DNA of 23,623 nt from JBOGEB01 sp050743125 (GTDB lineage Bacteria > Actinomycetota > Nitriliruptoria > Euzebyales > Egibacteraceae). Location of the stretch: positions 1 through 23,623 of the forward strand of contig JBOGEB010000053.1 of assembly GCA_050743125.1 (NCBI GenBank), in the 5' to 3' direction. Every line of letters starts with the position of its first letter. Position 1 is the stretch's first letter. The position numbers were made by a program, and so were the translations under genes. Shown here in pieces: positions 5,585 to 14,362 of this stretch. The notes beneath the pieces are model-generated. The model made no database searches and was not told where the DNA came from. It saw nothing but the letters and a program-made list of their open reading frames with translations.

Positions 5585-8500
5585 GTGTTGTACGGATTCG
5601 TTGATGGAGCCGTGATGCGGGCAGCGGCCCGCCAGGCCGGTGCCGACGTTCCACCGTGGCCGGACTTGACCGGCAACACGGACGAGCATGTAGCGCGGTG
5701 GCGTCGCTGGCTGCGACAGGTCTGGGCATCCGACGAGTTCGCGACGAGTGTTGAGTTGGCCAGCCCGGCGCTGGCTCGCCACGTCTGGGAGGTGTGCGAA
5801 GGCCGTCGGGTGCAGGAGCGCGAGGTCCGCCGCGCCGTCTTGCCGGTCATCCGGTACTTGCAGCGGGCGACCAGCCGGGCAACACCGTTCGGCTTGTTCG
5901 CCGGAGTGGCGCCCGCCCGGATCGGTTCCCCACCGGTGGCGCACTATGGCGAACACCACCACGCCGTCGCGCGGGTCGACACCGAATGGCTCGGCGGGGT
6001 GATCACGCGCCTGGAGACCTGCCAAGAGCTGCGGCACCGGTTGCTGGTGGTGCGGAACAACCTCGCGTTCGTCCGCGACGGGAGGCTGGTGGTGGGCTGC
6101 CAGCAGCAACCCGGCGCATCGAGCAGGACCGCGCCAGCGGAGGTGTCGGTCCGCCACACCGGGGCGGTCCGGACCATCATGCACGCTGCAGAGGCGCCGA
6201 TCCGTCTCGGCGACCTGGCCGGCAAGCTGGCGACGGATTTCCCCAGGACGCCCGAAATCGTGATTGACGGGATGCTGGCGGAGCTGGTGGCACAGCGGAT
6301 CCTGATCACCAGCCTGCGCCCACCCATGACGGCGACCGATCCTCTGGCCCATGCGGTCGTGACACTGGACGCGATGCGCGCCGACGCGGTACCCGAGGTC
6401 AAGGAATTGCTCGGCGAGCTGCGCGGGATTCACGCCGACCTGGCCCGGCACCGCGATGCGACCTCGCCCGCGCAGGGACGTGACCTCAGGGCCTCCGCGT
6501 CCCGGAAGATGACGGTCATCTCCAGCGCCGAGCGACCCCTCACCGTGGACCTCCGACTCGACTGCGACCTTGTCCTGCCGCTCGCGGTGGCGCGGGAAGC
6601 AGAAACCGTCGCGGCGGCGCTGGTCAAGCTGACGCCGCACCCCTTCGGCTCGTCGGCCTGGCAGGACTACCACGGCAGGTTTCTCGAACGGTACGGACTC
6701 GGTGCCCTCGTCCCCGTCGACGAGCTTCTCAACGTCGATAGCGGGCTCGGGTTTCCCGCCGGGTACCGGGACTCGCGCCTGAAACCCCCGGCCAGGCCGG
6801 GCCTGTCCGAGCGTGATGTGGCCCTGTTGGCATTGGCGCAGAACGCCGCGATGCAGCAGAACATCGAGATCGTGCTCGACGAGAAGATGGTTGCGGACCT
6901 GGCGGTCGGTGATGTCACCACCGCGCGGGCGCAGCCGCACACCGAGCTCCGGTGCCGTGTTCACGCGCCGACACTCGACGCGCTCGATCGGGGCGAGTTC
7001 GAACTCGCGATCACCGGGGTGTCCCGCGCGGCTGGGACCACGACCGGGCGGTTCCTCGACCTCTTCGACACCGACGATCGTGAGCGGGTGTTCAGCGCGT
7101 ACGCCGGGTTGCCAACGGTGAGCGAGAATGCGTTAGCCGTTCAAGTGTCGTGTCCTCCTGTCTACGCGCGTACCGAGAACGTCACCCGCAGCCCTGCGGT
7201 GCTGCCGCACCTGCTGTCCGTAGCCGAACACCACACCCGCAGCGACGGTGTCATACCGCTGGGCGACCTGGCGGTGAGCGCCGATGCCGAGCGGCTGTAC
7301 CTGCTCTCAGTGTCCCGGCAGCGCCCGGTGGAACCCGTGGCGTTCAGCGCCGTGGAGTTCACCAACCACGCCCATCCGCTCCTGCGCTTCCTCTGCGAGA
7401 TCAGCACGGCGCGTGCCGCCGCGTGCGTCCCGTTCTCGTGGGGAGCCGCCAGCCGATTGCCGTTCCTGCCCAGGGTTCGCTACCGGCGCTCGATCCTGTC
7501 CCCGGCCCGCTGGATTCTGGCCGCCGCCGACCTTCCAGGCCCCACGTCCCCGTGGCCGGAATGGGCGGACAGCCTGGCGGCATGGCGCCGCCGGCACTTC
7601 GTCCCCGGCGCGGTCTACCTGGGGGAGGACGATCGCCGTCTCCGGCTGGACCTGGACGAACCCGCGCACCTGCACCTGCTGCGGTCCGACCTGGACCGTA
7701 CCGGGCACGCCACCCTGCGCGAGGCGCCGGAGAACAGCGCGTTCGGATGGTTCGACGGGCGCGCCCACGAGATCACCATCCCCCTGGCGGCCACGGGCCG
7801 GCCTGTTCCCCGACGCGCATGGCCCGGCCGCACTATCGGTCGCGAACACGGGCACCTGCCCGCGGCCAATGGCTGGTTGTACCTCAAGCTCTACGGACAT
7901 CCGGACCGGCAGACCGCCACCCTCACCAGCCATCTGCCCAATCTCCTGTCCACATGGGACAACGAGCCAGAGTGGTGGTTCCTGCGCTACCACGACCCTG
8001 AACAGCATCTGCGCCTGCGGATTCGGCTGCGCGGCACTGACGACTTCGGCCAGACCGCACAACGTGTCAGCGCCTGGACGAACGACCTTCGACGTCTCGG
8101 CCTCGTGGGGCAGGTGCAGTGGGACACCTACTATCCGGAGACCGGACGCTTCGGCGAGGGCGCGGCGATGGCTGCCGCGGAGTCGGTGTTCGCCGCCGAC
8201 TCGGCTGCGGCGATCGCCCAGTTGACGCTGACCGGTCGCCGCGGCGCCCCGCACCAGCACGCCGTCATTGCCGCGAGCCTGGTCGACCTCGCCATCTCCG
8301 TCACCGGAGGCGTCGGCGACGGGATGCGCTGGCTGATCGACCACGTCAGCACACCCTCGGTCCCAGCCCCCGCCAGGGACCTGCACGACCACGCGATCCG
8401 CCTGGCCAACCCGCACGACGACTGGGCCGCCCTGCGCGGGATACCCGGCGGCGACGACATCGCGGCCACGTGGGCACGCCGACGCGCGGCGCTGGCCGCA

Positions 8501-8677
8501 TATCGCGACACGCTCATCGTCTCGGGTGAGATCGCCCTGGACTCGGTGCTGCCCGATCTGCTGCACCTGCACCACGTCCGCATGGCCGGGATCTCCCCGG
8601 ACACCGAACGGGTATGCGGTCGCCTTGCGCGTGCCGCCGCCCTGAGCTGGACCACTCGAACCCAAGGAGCCTCGTGA
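5585..8677 (+). CDS. lanB: Class I lanthipeptide dehydratase LanB
   Basis: A 1030-residue full-length LanB. Family members activate core Ser/Thr with glutamate from glutamyl-tRNA and then eliminate it to give Dha/Dhb. The glutamylation domain spans roughly residues 1-690 and includes the conserved TSRATPFGLFAG near residues 97-108. The C-terminal SpaB_C-type elimination domain runs from about 764 (LYLKLYG) through WWFLRYHDPEQHLRLRIRLR and WDTYYPETGRFG to about 1010. Length agrees with fused single-chain LanBs. The start may be GTG 5585 or the next codon, TTG 5588: GGGAG at 5578-5582 is better spaced for TTG, and the degenerate copy retains only the TTG. It overlaps lanC by four bases (GTGA), so the two are translationally coupled. 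A broken N-terminal copy lies at 3338-3833. Confidence 0.95.
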   Translation: MLYGFVDGAVMRAAARQAGADVPPWPDLTGNTDEHVARWRRWLRQVWASDEFATSVELASPALARHVWEVCEGRRVQEREVRRAVLPVIRYLQRATSRATPFGLFAGVAPARIGSPPVAHYGEHHHAVARVDTEWLGGVITRLETCQELRHRLLVVRNNLAFVRDGRLVVGCQQQPGASSRTAPAEVSVRHTGAVRTIMHAAEAPIRLGDLAGKLATDFPRTPEIVIDGMLAELVAQRILITSLRPPMTATDPLAHAVVTLDAMRADAVPEVKELLGELRGIHADLARHRDATSPAQGRDLRASASRKMTVISSAERPLTVDLRLDCDLVLPLAVAREAETVAAALVKLTPHPFGSSAWQDYHGRFLERYGLGALVPVDELLNVDSGLGFPAGYRDSRLKPPARPGLSERDVALLALAQNAAMQQNIEIVLDEKMVADLAVGDVTTARAQPHTELRCRVHAPTLDALDRGEFELAITGVSRAAGTTTGRFLDLFDTDDRERVFSAYAGLPTVSENALAVQVSCPPVYARTENVTRSPAVLPHLLSVAEHHTRSDGVIPLGDLAVSADAERLYLLSVSRQRPVEPVAFSAVEFTNHAHPLLRFLCEISTARAAACVPFSWGAASRLPFLPRVRYRRSILSPARWILAAADLPGPTSPWPEWADSLAAWRRRHFVPGAVYLGEDDRRLRLDLDEPAHLHLLRSDLDRTGHATLREAPENSAFGWFDGRAHEITIPLAATGRPVPRRAWPGRTIGREHGHLPAANGWLYLKLYGHPDRQTATLTSHLPNLLSTWDNEPEWWFLRYHDPEQHLRLRIRLRGTDDFGQTAQRVSAWTNDLRRLGLVGQVQWDTYYPETGRFGEGAAMAAAESVFAADSAAAIAQLTLTGRRGAPHQHAVIAASLVDLAISVTGGVGDGMRWLIDHVSTPSVPAPARDLHDHAIRLANPHDDWAALRGIPGGDDIAATWARRRAALAAYRDTLIVSGEIALDSVLPDLLHLHHVRMAGISPDTERVCGRLARAAALSWTTRTQGAS

Positions 8678-9918
8678 GCCGCCCCGACGTGCCCGCGCTC
8701 GCCGCGGCCACCGCCATCGCCAACCGGCTGGCCGACCCGCAGGTCATCCGCGCAGCGGACGGTAGCGCAGGCACTGGTCGTCGCCGGCCGCAGTCGCTGG
8801 CTGGCGGAGCCGCGGGCATCGCCCTGCTGCACATAGAACGCGCTCGCGCCGGCCACGGCGACTGGGCCATCGCGCACGCCTGGCTGTCCGCCGCCGCGCG
8901 CGACGATCTCAGTGCCGGCCCCAACGCCAACCTGTTCTTCGGCGCCCCGACCCTGGCCTTCGTCACCCTCGCCGCGGCCGACCGGCCGGGAAAACTCGCA
9001 CGGGCGCTCGCCGACCTCGACACGAGCACCGCTGCCGTGACCCAGAGACGCCTCGACGAGGCCCACGCGCGCATCGACCGCAGCGAGCGCCCCGCGCTGG
9101 CCGAGTTCGACCTCATCCGCGGCCTGGCCGGCCTCGGCGCCTATCACCTGCGCCGCCACCCGCACTACGACATCACGCGGACCGTCCTGTCCTACCTCGT
9201 CCGGCTCACGGAACCGCTGCCGAGCGGCACCGACGGCCTGCCCGGCTGGTGGACCGATGTCTCTCCGAACGGCGACCCTTCGCCGGACTTCCCAGGCGGC
9301 CACGGCAACTTCGGCATCTCTCACGGCATCGCCGCCCCGCTGGCATTGCTGTCCCTCGCGCTGCAGCGCGGTGTCGTCGTGGAGGGGCACACCGACGCCA
9401 TCGGCCGGATCTGCGCCTGGCTGGACGCCTGGCAACAGGAGCACCCCTCCGGCCCGTGGTGGCCAGGATTCATCACCCTGGAACAAGTCCACAAAGGAGA
9501 CATCGAGCAATCCAGCCCCCAACGGCCGTCGTGGTGCTACGGCACCCCCGGCCTGGCCCGTGCCCAACAACTCGCGGGCATGGCGACTGGCGACCTCGCA
9601 CGGCAACGGACGGCTGAGACCGCGATGCTGGGCTGTCTGCGCGATCCCGAACAGCTCGACCGAATCACCGACAGCGGTCTGTGCCATGGAATGGCCGGTG
9701 TGCTCCAAACCGCGTGGCGCATGGCCTCCGACGCGCACACACCGGACATCGCGACCGAACTGCCCCGCCTGTCCGCCCGGCTGCTCACCCAACTTCGCTC
9801 GGCACCCGAGGACACCGAATTCCTCGACGGCACAACCGGCGCCGCGCTTGCGCTGCACACCATCGGAACCGACACCGCCCCGCTCGCAGGCTGGGATGCC
9901 TGCCTGCTCCTGGCCTGA
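8674..9918 (+). CDS. lanC: Lanthipeptide cyclase LanC
   Basis: A 414-residue zinc-dependent LanC-like cyclase that adds precursor Cys thiols to Dha/Dhb to form lanthionine and methyllanthionine. The expected zinc ligands are present: Cys288 in SWCYGTPG and Cys337-His338 in LCHGMAG. His217 in the GISHGIA motif is the position usually assigned an acid/base role. Gly-rich repeats such as LAGGAAGIAL, IRGLAGLGAY and FLDGTTGAALAL match the alpha/alpha toroid. GTG 8674 overlaps the lanB stop and has AAGGAG at 8664-8669. The upstream extension to 8614 lies within lanB and is rejected. All catalytic residues are present, so it should be active. Confidence 0.95.
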   Translation: MSRPDVPALAAATAIANRLADPQVIRAADGSAGTGRRRPQSLAGGAAGIALLHIERARAGHGDWAIAHAWLSAAARDDLSAGPNANLFFGAPTLAFVTLAAADRPGKLARALADLDTSTAAVTQRRLDEAHARIDRSERPALAEFDLIRGLAGLGAYHLRRHPHYDITRTVLSYLVRLTEPLPSGTDGLPGWWTDVSPNGDPSPDFPGGHGNFGISHGIAAPLALLSLALQRGVVVEGHTDAIGRICAWLDAWQQEHPSGPWWPGFITLEQVHKGDIEQSSPQRPSWCYGTPGLARAQQLAGMATGDLARQRTAETAMLGCLRDPEQLDRITDSGLCHGMAGVLQTAWRMASDAHTPDIATELPRLSARLLTQLRSAPEDTEFLDGTTGAALALHTIGTDTAPLAGWDACLLLA

Positions 9919-9940
9919 CCGCACCGGAAGGGAGACCACC

Positions 9941-10759
9941 GTGAACCCGTCGTGGCGCCAGGTGTCCATCCACTTCGATGCCTGGGACGCCGCCGAACAC
10001 ACGGGCGTCGCCGATCTCGGCCCCCTGGTGACCGACGCCGAGGCAACCGGACTGATCGCGTCGTGGTTCTTCATCCGGAAATCGCCTTGCTGGCGCCTTC
10101 GCTTCCTGCCCTCCGACGAGGGCACCGCGCAGGACGCGACGACGTTCGTCCACAAGCGACTGGACACCCTCCACGAGGCTGGCCGGATCGCGCGGTGGGT
10201 GGAAACCGTCTACGAACCCGAGACGTACGCCTTCGGCGGACCCGCCGCGATGGACACCGCCCACCACCTGTTCCACCAGGACAGCCGCCACATCCTGACC
10301 TACCTCGGCAGTGACCGCGCCACGGCGTCGGCAGGCGGGCGCGACCAGCGACGCGAGCTGTCGATCCTGCTGTGCGCCATCCTCATCCGCGGCGCTGGAC
10401 AGGATTGGCACGAGCAAGGAGACATCTGGGCTCGCGTGAGCAAGCACCGGTCCCTGCCACCCGAAGTGCCGCTCGACCGGCTGCGCGACAAGGAGTCCGG
10501 TCTGCGGCGACTGATGACCGTGGACACCACAAGCCTGGTGCGGGACAACGGGTCGCTGGCCTTCGCCTCCGACTGGGCCGCTGCCTTCAACAGCGCGGGC
10601 ACGGAACTGGGTGAGCTCGCCCGCAACGGAACCCTCAGCAGGGGCCTGCGAGCTGTTCTCGCCCACCACGTGATTTTCGCCTGGAACCGAATCGGCCTGT
10701 CCTACACGACACAAAGCGTGCTCGCGAGCGTCGCCGAAGCAGTCGTCTTCGGCGAGTAA
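9941..10759 (+). CDS. Stand-alone SpaB_C (thiopeptide-type bacteriocin biosynthesis) protein
   Basis: A 272-residue protein of the 'thiopeptide-type bacteriocin biosynthesis' family, equivalent to a free SpaB_C domain. Visible family features are WRQVSIHF at the N-terminus, the SWFFIRKSPCWRLRFLP strand pair, WVETVYEPETYAFGG (the counterpart of WDTYYPETGRFG in LanB), and a helical C-terminus with HHVIFAWNRIGLSY. In split dehydratases and thiopeptide pathways this domain performs glutamate elimination or later chemistry. Here the LanB already carries its own SpaB_C domain, so this copy may act as an auxiliary eliminase, a scaffold or a different tailoring enzyme. GTG 9941 is preceded by AAGGGAG (9928-9934) and lies 22 nt after lanC. 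The frame extends far upstream within lanC, and that part is a shadow. Confidence 0.88.
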   Translation: MNPSWRQVSIHFDAWDAAEHTGVADLGPLVTDAEATGLIASWFFIRKSPCWRLRFLPSDEGTAQDATTFVHKRLDTLHEAGRIARWVETVYEPETYAFGGPAAMDTAHHLFHQDSRHILTYLGSDRATASAGGRDQRRELSILLCAILIRGAGQDWHEQGDIWARVSKHRSLPPEVPLDRLRDKESGLRRLMTVDTTSLVRDNGSLAFASDWAAAFNSAGTELGELARNGTLSRGLRAVLAHHVIFAWNRIGLSYTTQSVLASVAEAVVFGE

Positions 10760-10812
10760 CCCGATGGCGCGAGTTCAAGCAGAGCTCACACGATCATCGA
10801 GAAGGGAGCACG

Positions 10813-11955
10813 GTGGACAGCACCGGCCACGAGCTTCTTCGCGGCAGGGTAGCCGACTGGTTTCCGCTCCTGCCTCGCACACGGCCACCCTGCCGAGCGC
10901 TCCCACTCCGCATCGACGAGATCCGCGAACTCGCGCGCTCGGCAGCCCAAGGCACCGACGAGCCCCGAATATCGTCGGCCGCCGAGACGCACAACAAGGC
11001 AGCACTGATCCTGAGCGATTGCGGACTCGCCGATCTCGCACAGCAGTTGTGCTGGCGGCAATTCGACATGTTCCACGCCGCTACGCCTTTGACAGCGAAA
11101 ACAGCGGAACTCGCCCTTCAGCCCGTCGTCAACCTCGGCAGGTTACTGACCCGCGGCGGCCACGGTGGCCGCGCGTACCAGATCTTCCAGAATGCCTACG
11201 ACGCGGTGAGAACCCAGGCAGCGACGACGATCGACGGCAGGTACATCGACTTCAGCCACCTCGTCGACCAGGTTGAAGGACGCTGGGAGCTTCGTAAATT
11301 CCTGTGGACCGTGCTGCTCGCCGATGGCACCCGTGCACTCACAAGTGCCGGCCGATGGGGCGATGCGGTCAGGCACGTCGAACAGCACAAGGGCATCGGG
11401 AAACGGATGCTCGACGGCCGACAGGTCGCAATTCTCGCACGCTGCACCGCCGGCGATTGCGATGGCGCCATCGTCATGCTGGACGACAGCTCCACGCCCG
11501 ACCCCTGGGAGGAAGCCGTCGCCGCGTGCCTGCGAACGCTATGTCTCAGTGTCAGTGATCGGCCGACCGGATCGTCCGTCGCCGCGATGGTGAACCAGTA
11601 TCTCCAGCTCGATCCGACACCCGGGCACCCCGTGTTCCGCACCCGCCTGGGGCTGTGCGTGCTCGACCTCGCCAGTGGTCAGGGTGGAGTTGGTGAGCCG
11701 GAGGTCGCCGCCAGAATTGCCCGGGAGGCAGTGACAGCCGCCGACGCCTATGTCGCGTGGGACGTGCTGTCCCATACCTCATACCACTTGAGCATGACCG
11801 AAGCCGACAAGCAGGCGCTGGCCGCGGTCATCGAGGCGTCTGGACTTCGCCGCGGAACGATGCCAGCGGACCTCCTGGACGATCTCATGGTGTCGGTGAG
11901 GACCAGCGAGGCGCAGTTGGCACAGCTACTCGGCCAGGACGTTCGCACCCGGTGA
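10813..11955 (+). CDS. TPR-like helical protein, last gene of the lanthipeptide operon
   Basis: A 380-residue mainly alpha-helical protein with no catalytic motif that I recognise. Ala/Leu-rich helices resembling degenerate TPRs run along most of it, for example ETHNKAALILSDCGLADLAQ and TELAL-type pairs, with WGDAVRHVEQHKGIGKRM in the middle and AARIAREAVTAADAYVAWDV near the end. There is no HTH, signal peptide or membrane segment. GTG 10813 has GAAGGGAG (10801-10808) just upstream. The gene follows the SpaB_C gene by 53 nt in the same direction, so it is probably co-transcribed. Similar helical proteins occur near actinobacterial RiPP loci, but their role is unknown to me. A chaperone, scaffold or regulatory partner is possible. 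Gene status is firm; function is not. Confidence 0.75.
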   Translation: MDSTGHELLRGRVADWFPLLPRTRPPCRALPLRIDEIRELARSAAQGTDEPRISSAAETHNKAALILSDCGLADLAQQLCWRQFDMFHAATPLTAKTAELALQPVVNLGRLLTRGGHGGRAYQIFQNAYDAVRTQAATTIDGRYIDFSHLVDQVEGRWELRKFLWTVLLADGTRALTSAGRWGDAVRHVEQHKGIGKRMLDGRQVAILARCTAGDCDGAIVMLDDSSTPDPWEEAVAACLRTLCLSVSDRPTGSSVAAMVNQYLQLDPTPGHPVFRTRLGLCVLDLASGQGGVGEPEVAARIAREAVTAADAYVAWDVLSHTSYHLSMTEADKQALAAVIEASGLRRGTMPADLLDDLMVSVRTSEAQLAQLLGQDVRTR

Positions 11956-12388
11956 ACATGAGATATTAGACTGCGACACGACTCATGTCAGGACCGCGAC
12001 ATCCTTCCCGTCCCCGCGCCGACAGCAAACCGTCCGTCACCCTGCGTAGAGGACAACAACCACGACCGAATCAGCCCTCTACAGCGTCAAAAATCCCGGC
12101 GCGTAACAATCCGCACCGTGAACGGGGCTGGCCATTCAAGGGAAGGGTCGCGTATTCAACGCAAGAGTCAGCGAGATCGACCCCACATCCACCCGGCGGT
12201 TGCTCGGCCTTGGTCTCCCCGAATACCCCATCCACCAGCACTCTTGCCATGCCGGAAATGCCAACGTGACTCGGTCGACGCGTGGCGAATCTTCATCAGG
12301 CTCCAGCGCGAAAATCGCCCTTGTGGCCAGGGTTCGTCACGCATGCGTGACGAACCCTGGCCACAGCGCTGACACGCATCACGCACAG
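11956..12388. other. Convergent intergenic region, no gene seen
   Basis: This stretch between the end of the lanthipeptide operon (+) and the end of the trehalose operon (-) is less GC-rich than its surroundings. It contains only short open frames with no family resemblance. No transposase, tRNA or attachment site is evident. It holds the 44-nt palindrome at 12322-12365 and borders the truncated GH57 remnant, so it probably contains the junction between accessory and conserved DNA. Confidence 0.6.
12322..12365. terminator. Perfect 44-nt palindrome, probable bidirectional terminator
   Basis: TGTGGCCAGG starts the left arm and CCTGGCCACA ends the right arm. The two 22-nt arms (12322-12343, 12344-12365) are exact reverse complements meeting at GCATGC. 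It lies between convergent operons. Read on the - strand it is followed by GGGCGATTTT, a short T-run, which suits a terminator for the treZ operon. No T-run follows on the + strand. Confidence 0.75.
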
Positions 12389-12478
12389 TTAAGCGGACGG
12401 TTCGGGGTCCAGCTGTCCCGTCCACGGGTTGCCCCGCTCCGGCTGGTAGAAGTGCGCGTGTATGACGAACGGCCGCAT
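12389..12478 (-). pseudogene. N-terminal remnant of a GH57/DUF3536-type glycosidase
   Basis: The frame starts at ATG 12478, 14 nt after the treZ stop on the same strand, and encodes 29 residues including IHAHFYQPERGNPW, then PEPSA and TAA. H-x-HFYQP-R-NPW is the characteristic start of GH57 family alpha-glucan hydrolases with a DUF3536 region, normally proteins of many hundreds of residues. Here it ends after PSA, where relatives normally continue. The rest of the gene is absent from the next 430 nt. I read it as the operon's former next gene, cut when the neighbouring region was rearranged or acquired. An independent 29-residue peptide is much less likely. Confidence 0.72.
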
Positions 12479-12492
12479 CACGGCCAGTATCT

Positions 12493-14325
12493 CTATGTCT
12501 GCGTCGTTGTGCTTTCGACGAGCAGCGCCGCGCAGCGGGGCGGGATCTGGGCGGCGCCTTCGACGACGTCGATCTGGGTCGAGCCCTCGCCTGCGTACCG
12601 GCGCTCGTCGGTCGACAGCGCGAGCGTCCACTGGCCTGGGGGAGCGGCGGTCCGCGCGGTCTCGGCGCCGAGGTTCGCCACGACGAGCACCGCCGGTGCG
12701 CGCGGGTCGCGCCGGACCAGCGCGAGCGTGACCTGCGTGGCGGTGACGACCTCGACGAGGTCGCGCCGCCCGTTCGCGAGCGCGGGGTGGGTGCGGCGGG
12801 CGTGGAGGAGGTCGGTCCACAGCCGGCTGCGGGCACGGCCGGGCGCGGTTTTGGCCGCGGAGCGGTCGAGGACGCTGCGGTCCCGCGTGGCGGGATCCTG
12901 AGGGTCGGGGACCTTGCCCTCGAACGATTCGAAGTCCGAGAACTCCTCGCGCCGGCCTTCGCGCACGGCTTTTGCGAGCTCCGGCTCCGGGTGGCTCGTG
13001 AAGAACTGGAACGGCCTTGTCTCGCCGTACTCCTCGCCCATGAGCAGCATCGGCACGTGCGGGGCTGCGCAGAGCAGGAGGATCGCGCAGCGGACGAGCG
13101 CCGGGTCGGCGAGGGTGGTCAGCCGGGAGCCGCGCGCGCGGTTGCCGACCTGGTCGTGGTTCTGGACGCAGGCGACGAGCCGGTGGCCCGACACGTCGTC
13201 GGGGACCCGGGCGCCTACGGTCCGCTCGCGGCATGCCGAGTAGCGGCCGTCGTAGACGAACCCGCGCCGGTAGGCCCGCGCGACGTCGGGCAGCCCGGCG
13301 TAGTCGGCGTAGTAGCCGTCCTGCTCGCCGGTCACCGCGACGTGGAGCCCGTGGTGGAGGCCGTCCGCCCACTGAGCGTCCAGGCCGAGCCCGCCGACCT
13401 GGCGCGGGCGGACGGTCTGGGGGTCGTTGCGGTCGGACTCCGCGACGAGCTCGAGCAGGCGGCCCAGGCGGGCGGACAGCGTCGCGGTGGCCTCGGCGAG
13501 CTCGGCGAGGATGTGCGTGGCCGACGTGTCGATCAGCTCGTGGACCGCGTCGAGGCGGAGCGCGTCGATGTGGAAGTCGGTGAACCAGCCGAGCGCGTTC
13601 TCGATGATGAACGCCCGGACCGGGTCGCTGCCAGGACCGTCGAGGTTGACCGCCCCGCCCCACGGCGTCGTGTACCGGTCGGTGAGGTAGGGGCCGAACT
13701 CCGGCAGGTAGTTCCCGCTGGGCCCGAGGTGGTTGTAGACGACGTCGAGGACCACCGCGAGACCGAGGCGGTGGCACGCGTCGATGAAGCGGGCGAACTC
13801 CTCGGGCCCGCCGTACGGCTCGTGGACGGCGTACCAGCCGACCCCGGCGTATCCCCAGCCGCGCTCGCCGTTGAACGCGTTGACGGGCATGACCTCGACG
13901 TGCGTGACGCCGAGCGCCGCGAGGTCGTCGAGCTGGGTGGCCGCCGCCTCGAACGTGCCCTGCGGCGTGAACGTGCCGACGTGCAGCTCGTATACGACGC
14001 CGGCCGCGAGGCGCGGCGCGCGCCACCGGGCCTCGGTCGCCGACCACTCCGAGCGTGCCGGGTCGAACAGCTGGGACGGGCCGTGTACCCCTTGGGGCTG
14101 CCACCGGGACGCCGGGTCCGGGCGCGCTGGCCCCTCGTCCAGGTGGTAGGCGTACTCCTGCCCATGCCCTGCCTCGATCCTGGTGGTGAACCAGCCGCCG
14201 CCAGCCGGCTCCATCCGCCACAGGCGCCCACGGTCGAGCTCGAGCGCCACCGTCTCCGCGTTCGGCGCCCAAAGCCGAAACGTCGTGGTCCCGTCAGCGT
14301 GCAAGAGGGGTCCATGCGCGTTCAC
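12493..14325 (-). CDS. treZ: Maltooligosyltrehalose trehalohydrolase TreZ
   Basis: A 610-residue GH13 enzyme that hydrolyses the alpha-1,4 bond next to the trehalosyl end of maltooligosyltrehalose, releasing trehalose (EC 3.2.1.141). An N-terminal CBM48-like domain (TFRLWAPNAETVALEL, 15-30) is followed by the catalytic barrel: VYELHVGTFTPQGTF (111-125), VVLDVVYNHLGPSGNY (191-206), the nucleophile Asp259 in ALRLDAVHELID, the acid/base Glu296 in LVAESD, and Asp391 in VQNHDQVGN. The NHLGPSGNYL and GWFTDFHIDALRLDAVH segments are characteristic of TreZ. The start is GTG 14325; the internal ATG at 14315 is in another frame. Its partner TreY, which makes the substrate, is not in the window. It is the last intact gene of the operon and is separated from glgB by a hairpin. 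Confidence 0.95.
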   Translation of the reverse strand: MNAHGPLLHADGTTTFRLWAPNAETVALELDRGRLWRMEPAGGGWFTTRIEAGHGQEYAYHLDEGPARPDPASRWQPQGVHGPSQLFDPARSEWSATEARWRAPRLAAGVVYELHVGTFTPQGTFEAAATQLDDLAALGVTHVEVMPVNAFNGERGWGYAGVGWYAVHEPYGGPEEFARFIDACHRLGLAVVLDVVYNHLGPSGNYLPEFGPYLTDRYTTPWGGAVNLDGPGSDPVRAFIIENALGWFTDFHIDALRLDAVHELIDTSATHILAELAEATATLSARLGRLLELVAESDRNDPQTVRPRQVGGLGLDAQWADGLHHGLHVAVTGEQDGYYADYAGLPDVARAYRRGFVYDGRYSACRERTVGARVPDDVSGHRLVACVQNHDQVGNRARGSRLTTLADPALVRCAILLLCAAPHVPMLLMGEEYGETRPFQFFTSHPEPELAKAVREGRREEFSDFESFEGKVPDPQDPATRDRSVLDRSAAKTAPGRARSRLWTDLLHARRTHPALANGRRDLVEVVTATQVTLALVRRDPRAPAVLVVANLGAETARTAAPPGQWTLALSTDERRYAGEGSTQIDVVEGAAQIPPRCAALLVESTTTQT

Positions 14326-14362
14326 ACGCCAAGGGTTCCCGGAACGTGGACGCCGTAGTCAC

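Noticed and set aside
8131..10167. Long - strand open frame of 678 codons opposite lanB, lanC and the SpaB_C gene
   Set aside because: It is a shadow of three well-supported + strand genes.
11985..12372. Short + strand frames (94 and 84 codons) in the convergent spacer
   Set aside because: They have no ribosome site or recognisable motif, and one crosses the 44-nt palindrome, so they are unlikely to be genes.
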